Positions 59,019-64,000 of a stretch of 64,000 bases of DNA are shown here, piece after piece (position 1 is the stretch's first letter; each line of letters opens with the position of its first letter). The position numbers were made by a program, and so were the translations under genes. The notes beneath the pieces are model-generated. The model was not told the DNA's origin. It made no database searches and saw only the letters and a program-made list of their open reading frames with translations. Source of the stretch: Erwinia sp. 198 (GTDB lineage: Bacteria > Pseudomonadota > Gammaproteobacteria > Enterobacterales > Enterobacteriaceae); assembly GCF_003937915.1 (NCBI RefSeq), contig NZ_RHUM01000002.1:422962-486961 (forward strand), written 5' to 3'.

Positions 59019-60068
59019 TTAGATACGTAATGCCTGTCCGGCGCTAATTTTTGCCAGCATGTGCTGGCTGATTTGGTGGAGATCCACCACTTCACTGGCG
59101 CCCCCGAGCGCAATTGCTTCGCGGGGCATACCAAATACGACACAGCTCGCTTCGTTCTGGGCGATGGTCCACGCGCCTGCTTTGTTCATGGTCAGCAGGC
59201 CTGCGGCGCCATCGTTGCCCATTCCGGTCAGGATCACGCCAACGGCGTTGCGACCGGCATACTGCGCGACTGATTTAAATAATACGTCTACCGAAGGCTT
59301 ATGCCGATTGACCGGCGGGCCGTCGTGCAGTTTCACCTGATAGTTTGCGCCGCTGCGTGCCAGCTCCATGTGCATCGCGCCCGGCGCGATATAGGCATGG
59401 CCCGGCAGCACGCGCTCGCCGTCTTCCGCCTCTTTTACCGTGATCTGACACAGCTTGTTCAGCCGTTCGGCAAAAGAGCGGGTAAAGCCTGGCGGCATAT
59501 GCTGAGTAATCATCAGCGCCGGGCTGGTGGCCGGCAGCGGCTGCAACACATGCCTGATCGCTTCCGTGCCGCCCGTAGAGGCGCCGATAGCGATCAGCTT
59601 TTCACTGCTCAGCATCGGCCCGGCTTTCAGCATCACCGGCGTTGGCTGCGAGCGACGCACGTGCAGCTTCGCCCTTGAAGCGGCGCGCACCTTATCGGCA
59701 ATCATCTGGCTGTAGGCCAGCATGCCTTCACGGATACCCAACGACGGCTTGGTGACAAAATCCACCGCGCCCAGCTCCAGCGCGCGCAGCGTCACTTCGG
59801 AGCCCTGGCCGGTCAGCGAAGAGACCATCACCACCGGCATCGGCCGCAGGCGCATCAGCTTTTCCAGAAAATCCAGTCCGTCCATGCGCGGCATTTCGAC
59901 GTCCAGCGTCAGCACGTCGGGATTGAATTCTTTAATTAAATCGCGAGCTACCAACGGATCGGGCGCCGTCGCCACCATCTCCATGTCCGAATGACTGTTA
60001 ATAATCTCCGTCATCAGCTGACGCATCAGCGAAGAATCATCAACACATAACACTTTGATTTTGCCCAT
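59019..60068 (-). CDS. cheB: Chemoreceptor methylesterase CheB
   Basis: 349 residues. N-terminal receiver ([12 protein letters not shown], phosphoacceptor Asp in [14 protein letters not shown]) and C-terminal methylesterase with the catalytic Ser in [11 protein letters not shown], His in [11 protein letters not shown] and Asp in [10 protein letters not shown]. Removes methyl groups and deamidates receptors for adaptation. Overlaps cheR by one base. Confidence 0.98.
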   Translation of the reverse strand: MGKIKVLCVDDSSLMRQLMTEIINSHSDMEMVATAPDPLVARDLIKEFNPDVLTLDVEMPRMDGLDFLEKLMRLRPMPVVMVSSLTGQGSEVTLRALELGAVDFVTKPSLGIREGMLAYSQMIADKVRAASRAKLHVRRSQPTPVMLKAGPMLSSEKLIAIGASTGGTEAIRHVLQPLPATSPALMITQHMPPGFTRSFAERLNKLCQITVKEAEDGERVLPGHAYIAPGAMHMELARSGANYQVKLHDGPPVNRHKPSVDVLFKSVAQYAGRNAVGVILTGMGNDGAAGLLTMNKAGAWTIAQNEASCVVFGMPREAIALGGASEVVDLHQISQHMLAKISAGQALRI

Positions 60069-60934
60069 TATCTTTCCTTAGTCAGCCCGTAAACCGTCTG
60101 GCCTCGCAGGTAAAACTCTTTGCTGATCTGGCTGAAGTTTTCAGAGTGTCCGGCAAAAAGAATGCCGCCAGGTTTCAGCATGGGGACAAAACGCCGCAGG
60201 ATCTTTTCCTGCGTCTCTTTGTCGAAATAGATCATTACGTTGCGGCAAAAAATCGCGTCGAACGGGCCGGGAACGGCCCACTCGTTGCCCAGCAGGTTGA
60301 GCTGGGAAAACGTAATCGTGTTAGCCAGTTCAGGCCGTACGCGCACCATACCAGCGTGCGGGCCGGTACCGCGAAAGAAGAAGCGTTGCAGCTGCTGAGG
60401 CGACAGCGTGCGCAGCTCTTCCTGGCGATAGACGCCCGACAGCGCTTTTTCCAGCACCTGGGTATCAATATCGCTGGCGTGAATCTGAAACTTGCCTGCG
60501 CCTAAGGTTTCCGCCAGCGTCATGGCAATGGAGTAAGGCTCCTCGCCCGTCGACGCTGCCGCGCACCAGACGTTGAAACTGCCGCCGCGCCGCTTGGCGT
60601 GATCGGCCAGAATCGGAAAGTGATGCGCCTCGCGGAAAAACGCCGTCAGGTTAGTGGTCAGCGAGTTGATAAAAGCCTGCCACTCCGCACTGCCGGAATC
60701 ACTCTCCAGCAGCGCCAGGTAACGACCAAAATCGTCAATGCCTAACGTCCGTAACCGGCGCACCAGGCGGTTGTAAACCATCTCGCGCTTATGGTCGGCG
60801 AGAACAATGCCGGCCCGCTGATAAATAAGCTGGCTGATGCGCTTAAAGTGCGCATCGGATAACGGCAGGCGCTGCACCATCTGTGACAGCAGCGTTGCGT
60901 TCTCCGGCGGTGCTACCAACGTCGATTTTTTCAT
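60068..60934 (-). CDS. cheR: Chemoreceptor methyltransferase CheR
   Basis: 288 residues. N-terminal helical domain and SAM-binding region ([23 protein letters not shown]), then [13 protein letters not shown]. Methylates receptor glutamates; docks on the C-terminal xWETF peptide that both receptors here carry. Confidence 0.98.
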   Translation of the reverse strand: MKKSTLVAPPENATLLSQMVQRLPLSDAHFKRISQLIYQRAGIVLADHKREMVYNRLVRRLRTLGIDDFGRYLALLESDSGSAEWQAFINSLTTNLTAFFREAHHFPILADHAKRRGGSFNVWCAAASTGEEPYSIAMTLAETLGAGKFQIHASDIDTQVLEKALSGVYRQEELRTLSPQQLQRFFFRGTGPHAGMVRVRPELANTITFSQLNLLGNEWAVPGPFDAIFCRNVMIYFDKETQEKILRRFVPMLKPGGILFAGHSENFSQISKEFYLRGQTVYGLTKER

Positions 60935-61009
60935 CCAGATCCACCCTGCAAAGTACAGATTAAGGGGTTAAAACAGTGTGTTCCCTGTGGGTCAGTGTCC
61001 GAGGCGGTT

Positions 61010-61110
61010 TGCCTTCTCCTGAACCAACCCGAGCGTGCCTGGGCTGCTGCCGCTTCCACTACCAGCGCGGCGTTCTGTTGCTCTGCTTTGCATCGTCCGG
61101 TGGCTTTGAC
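61010..61110 (-). pseudogene. Relic of a chemoreceptor 3' end
   Basis: On the minus strand one frame reads ...KAEQQNAALVVEAAAAQARSG, which matches the conserved receptor segment [22 protein letters not shown] found in both intact receptors here, before it degenerates. No open gene surrounds it. It sits beside cheR, where E. coli carries tap, so it is probably the remains of a deleted receptor gene. Confidence 0.6.
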
Positions 61111-61225
61111 ACTGGCTAACTACAAATTCAGATTGCTTAACTGTTTATCGGCAGCAATTCGATCTTCCTGAGGCCAAATTGCGTTAAAGCCTTATTTTTT
61201 ACTGCCTGTCGTCTGAATAAGCGGC

Positions 61226-61257
61226 CCCGCGCCGCCTTCCGCGGACTGCGGCGCGGG
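61226..61257 (-). terminator. GC-rich hairpin after the first receptor gene
   Basis: CCCGCGCCGC / GCGGCGCGGG perfect 10-bp stem, 12-base loop. On the minus strand it follows the receptor stop codon, but there is no T-run, so read-through into cheR is likely. Confidence 0.5.
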
Positions 61258-61266
61258 ACTGGAGGG

Positions 61267-62925
61267 TCAGAAAGTTTCCCAGTTATCGTTGGAAACCGGC
61301 ACGGCCTGCGCTTTCTTCGGCGCGGCGGCAACGGCCATCGGCTTGCTGACGGCCTGTACAACGCTGTCCTTACGGATGCGGAACACGGCGACGGCCTGGG
61401 TCAGACGGCTGGCCTGCGCTTCCAGCGCGGCGGCGGCGGCGGCAGATTCCTCAACCAGTGAGGCGTTCTGCTGCGTCACGCGATCCATCTCGGTTACGGC
61501 GATGCCGACCTGATCGATACCGCGACTCTGTTCGCCCGAGGCGGAAGCGATTTCGCCCATGATGTCGGTTACGCGGGTAACGGCGTTCACGATATCCGCC
61601 ATCGTTTCGCCCGCGCTTTCCACCAGCTGCGATCCGGTATCGACACGCGCCACGGAATCTTCAATCAGGCCTTTAATTTCTTTGGCGGCCTGCGCGCTGC
61701 GCTGCGCCAGGTTACGTACTTCACCAGCCACGACCGCAAAGCCACGGCCCTGCTCGCCCGCACGCGCCGCCTCTACCGCAGCGTTCAGCGCCAGGATGTT
61801 GGTCTGGAAGGCGATGCCGTCGATCACGCTGGTAATATCCGCGATCTTCTTCGAGCTGCCCGCGATGTCGCTCATGGTTTTCACCACGCCGTCCACCACT
61901 TTGCCGCCCTTCTGCGCCGTTTCCGACGCGCTCAGCGCCAGCTGCGAAGCCTGACGGGCGTTCTCGGCGTTCTGCTTCACGGTCGCGGTCAGCTGCTCCA
62001 TGCTGGCGGCGGTTTCTTCCAGCGAGGCCGCCTGCTGCTCGGTACGCGAAGAGAGATCGTTATTACCCGCAGAAATTTCGCTTGCGCCGGTATAGATAGC
62101 GTCGGAGCCGTCGCGCACGTCGCTGACGGTACGTACCAGCGACTGCTGCATATCGCGCAGGCTTTCCGCCAGCAGCGTCATTTCGCTACGGCCTTCCACT
62201 TCGATGGTCTGCGTCAGGTCGCCGCTGGCGATGTGACGAATGTGCTCGATGTTACTGTTCAGCGGCAGCAGCAGCAGTTTACGGATGCCGCTCCAGGCCA
62301 GCGCGATGACCGCAGCGGAAACCAACAGTACGCCCAGCAGCAGCCAGATAGTCTGCTGGTAAGCATCTTCATTGGTTTTAATACCCTGCGCCGTCAGCTG
62401 ATTAACGACTTCCAGCCAGTGGTTATAAGCCTGCTGGAACTGTTCCTGATAGCTTTGGGTCGGCTGCGCGACGAAGTCGTCAAAGCGGCCGGTTTCCATC
62501 ATCACGATCAGTTCGGAAAGCGCAGTGTGGAACTGCTTGTAGTTGGCCAGCAGCGCCTGCACGTCCTCCGCTTTTTTCCCTTCTTCGGACAGCGTGGCGT
62601 TAAATACCGCCATGGATTTATCAGCAGTGGCCAGGTCGGCCTTTGCCTGCGTCATCAGATCGGCGGCAGAGGTGCCCGCGCCCGATTTACTGACATCCTG
62701 CAGATAACGAATACCGGCGCGGTTCAGCGTGTTGCGTGCCTGCACCAGCGACACCCATGAGTTACCCATGGACTGTTGCAGAATGCGCATCTGCTGACTT
62801 AATTCAAAATTCTGTTTGTCGCTGTGCACGGCTTTGAAGAACAAACCGCCGGTCCCCAGCTGCAATACAGCAAACAACACCAGCACGCTCACCAGGCCGG
62901 TCACTACTTTTATACTCTTGAACAT
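61267..62925 (-). CDS. Methyl-accepting chemotaxis protein, Tsr-like
   Basis: 552 residues. Two membrane helices (about 7-28 and 192-212) enclose a TarH four-helix sensor domain; [19 protein letters not shown] matches the amino acid-binding Arg residues of Tsr/Tar, and the overall N-terminus ([26 protein letters not shown]) is closer to Tsr (serine). HAMP domain at about 215-267, signalling hairpin tip [32 protein letters not shown]-terminal NWETF docking peptide for CheR/CheB. A sigma-28 promoter lies upstream. Probably transcribed with cheRBYZ. Confidence 0.94.
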   Translation of the reverse strand: MFKSIKVVTGLVSVLVLFAVLQLGTGGLFFKAVHSDKQNFELSQQMRILQQSMGNSWVSLVQARNTLNRAGIRYLQDVSKSGAGTSAADLMTQAKADLATADKSMAVFNATLSEEGKKAEDVQALLANYKQFHTALSELIVMMETGRFDDFVAQPTQSYQEQFQQAYNHWLEVVNQLTAQGIKTNEDAYQQTIWLLLGVLLVSAAVIALAWSGIRKLLLLPLNSNIEHIRHIASGDLTQTIEVEGRSEMTLLAESLRDMQQSLVRTVSDVRDGSDAIYTGASEISAGNNDLSSRTEQQAASLEETAASMEQLTATVKQNAENARQASQLALSASETAQKGGKVVDGVVKTMSDIAGSSKKIADITSVIDGIAFQTNILALNAAVEAARAGEQGRGFAVVAGEVRNLAQRSAQAAKEIKGLIEDSVARVDTGSQLVESAGETMADIVNAVTRVTDIMGEIASASGEQSRGIDQVGIAVTEMDRVTQQNASLVEESAAAAAALEAQASRLTQAVAVFRIRKDSVVQAVSKPMAVAAAPKKAQAVPVSNDNWETF

Positions 62926-62956
62926 AACTACCTCAGTTGGGGGCTATTTGTTTTAG

Positions 62957-62983
62957 TTATCGGCAGACGCCGGGGGATCTTTA
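62957..62983 (-). promoter_or_regulatory. Sigma-28 (FliA) promoter of the receptor gene
   Basis: Minus strand TAAAGATC, 11-bp spacer, GCCGATAA: near-perfect match to the enterobacterial FliA consensus, 32 bases before the gene start. Places the receptor in the late flagellar class. Confidence 0.92.
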
Positions 62984-63177
62984 TTGAGCTGCGGGGGGCT
63001 TTCCGGAGAGGATTACAGGGCTTTGCCGATGTGTCTGGCCCATGCGGTACGGCTGGTTGATTGTGTTGCAAAACGTCTGCCAGGCGCGATTTCCCGCCTG
63101 TGTCGGCAGCCAAAAAGGTCGCTTGTTTTGCCGTCAATATTCAGGCCCGGCCATGGTGTCGACCGCCTGCTTCGCAT

Positions 63178-63215
63178 AAAAAAAGCCCGCCCGGGCGCAG
63201 TGCCGGGCGGGCTTA
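63178..63215 (-). terminator. Terminator after the second receptor gene
   Basis: AGCCCGCCCGG / CCGGGCGGGCT 11-bp stem with an eight-base loop, followed on the minus strand by a run of seven T. It separates the two receptor transcription units. Confidence 0.9.
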
Positions 63216-63256
63216 TTAACGGGCTATCTCAAAGGATAAAGCGCTTGTGCTCTTAC

Positions 63257-64000
63257 TTAAAATGTTTCCCAGCTGCCTTCGTCGGCAGCGGGCGCGGCGG
63301 CTTTACGCAGCGCGGGCTTCAGCGTACGCGGCGCAGGCGCAGCGGCGCGAGCGGCCTGTTCTTTACGTACGCGGAACACGGCAACGGCCTGGGTCAGACG
63401 GCTGGCCTGATCTTCCAGCGCGGCGGCGGCCGTAGCGGACTCTTCCACCAGCGAGGCGTTCTGCTGCGTCACGCGATCCATCTCGGTCACGGCGGTACCA
63501 ACCTGATCGATACCGCGGCTCTGCTCGTCAGAAGCAGAGGCGATTTCGCCCATGATGTCAGTCACGCGGGTAACGGCGTTCACGATATCGTTCATGGTTT
63601 CACCGGCGGTGCCCACCAGTACGGAACCGCTGTCCACGCGCGCCACGGAATCTTCAATCAGGCCTTTAATTTCTTTGGCGGCCTGCGCGCTGCGCTGCGC
63701 CAGGTTACGTACTTCACCAGCCACGACCGCAAAGCCACGGCCCTGTTCGCCCGCACGCGCCGCCTCTACCGCAGCGTTCAGCGCCAGGATATTGGTCTGG
63801 AAGGCGATGCCGTCGATCACGCTGGTAATGTCCGCGATCTTCTTCGAGCTGCCCGCGATGTCGCTCATGGTTTTCACCACGCCGTCCACCACTTTGCCGC
63901 CCTTCTGCGCCGTTTCCGACGCGCTCAGCGCCAGCTGCGAAGCCTGACGGGCGTTCTCGGCGTTCTGCTTCACGGTCGCGGTCAGCTGCTCCATGCTGGC
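63257..64000 (-). CDS. Methyl-accepting chemotaxis protein, C-terminal part (cut by window end)
   Basis: About 248 C-terminal residues; the frame is open through the window edge, so the ATG-like start at 63994 is internal. It contains the methylation helices, signalling tip and a C-terminal SWETF docking peptide. Over roughly 61640-61990 and 63640-64000 the DNA is almost identical to the other receptor (three differences noticed), while the final 50 residues differ, pointing to gene conversion or recent duplication. Confidence 0.94.
   Translation of the reverse strand, partial: ASMEQLTATVKQNAENARQASQLALSASETAQKGGKVVDGVVKTMSDIAGSSKKIADITSVIDGIAFQTNILALNAAVEAARAGEQGRGFAVVAGEVRNLAQRSAQAAKEIKGLIEDSVARVDSGSVLVGTAGETMNDIVNAVTRVTDIMGEIASASDEQSRGIDQVGTAVTEMDRVTQQNASLVEESATAAAALEDQASRLTQAVAVFRVRKEQAARAAAPAPRTLKPALRKAAAPAADEGSWETF

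Noticed and set aside
61010..61110. Intact small gene downstream of cheR
   Set aside because: The frame is short and degenerates on both sides; it is better explained as a receptor relic.

Overview
The window is chromosomal DNA of a gamma-proteobacterium of the order Enterobacterales. From about 5.1 kb to the end it follows the Escherichia coli K-12 gene order almost gene for gene: sdsR, yebY-yebZ-yobA, holE, exoX, ptrB, yebE, yebG, purT, eda, zwf, pykA, lpxM, mepM, znuA/znuCB, ruvBA, ruvC, yebC, nudB, aspS, yecD, yecE, yecN, cmoAB, cutC, yecM, argS, flhEAB, cheZYBR and chemoreceptors. Protein details and the accessory content suggest an Erwiniaceae member (Pantoea, Mixta or Erwinia type), but the genus cannot be fixed from the sequence alone.

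Region 1 (1-5.1 kb) is the end of a P2-like prophage: tape measure gpT (5' end outside the window), gpU, gpD, an Ogr/Delta zinc-finger activator, and a tyrosine integrase whose promoter contains a LexA box. The prophage ends against the 3' end of the sigma-S sRNA gene sdsR. Region 2 (5.1-17 kb) holds the copper-related copCD-yebY set, holE, exoX, ptrB, yebE, yebG (LexA box), purT (PurR box), eda and zwf. The genes edd and yebF, which E. coli carries here, are absent.

Region 3 (17.5-25.3 kb) is the most novel part. An AT-richer block of eight minus-strand genes sits between zwf and pykA, where E. coli has hexR. It encodes three Fe(II)/2-oxoglutarate oxygenase-fold proteins (one of them lacking the usual iron-binding carboxylate), an SDR dehydrogenase, a fold-type I aminotransferase, an ATP-grasp ligase, an MFS exporter and a 115-residue protein I do not recognise. 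The ligase, SDR, aminotransferase and exporter recall the logic of bacilysin biosynthesis. I infer a secreted, modified amino acid or dipeptide. There appear to be two transcription units, separated by a terminator.

Region 4 (25.9-49 kb) is core housekeeping: pyruvate kinase, an MdfA-type efflux pump, lipid A acylation, cell-wall endopeptidase, zinc uptake with a Zur box between divergent units, Holliday junction processing with a LexA box, aspS, tRNA wobble modification (cmoAB), glycerol dehydrogenase and others. Region 5 (49-54 kb) is accessory: a 42-residue membrane protein, argS, a Tlde1-type peptidoglycan effector with its presumed immunity gene, and an unknown gene lying between ~130-bp direct repeats. 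Region 6 (54-64 kb) is the flagellar export and chemotaxis block (flhE-flhA-flhB; cheZYBR), a relic of a lost receptor gene beside cheR, and two Tsr-like receptors whose 3' halves are nearly identical in DNA sequence.
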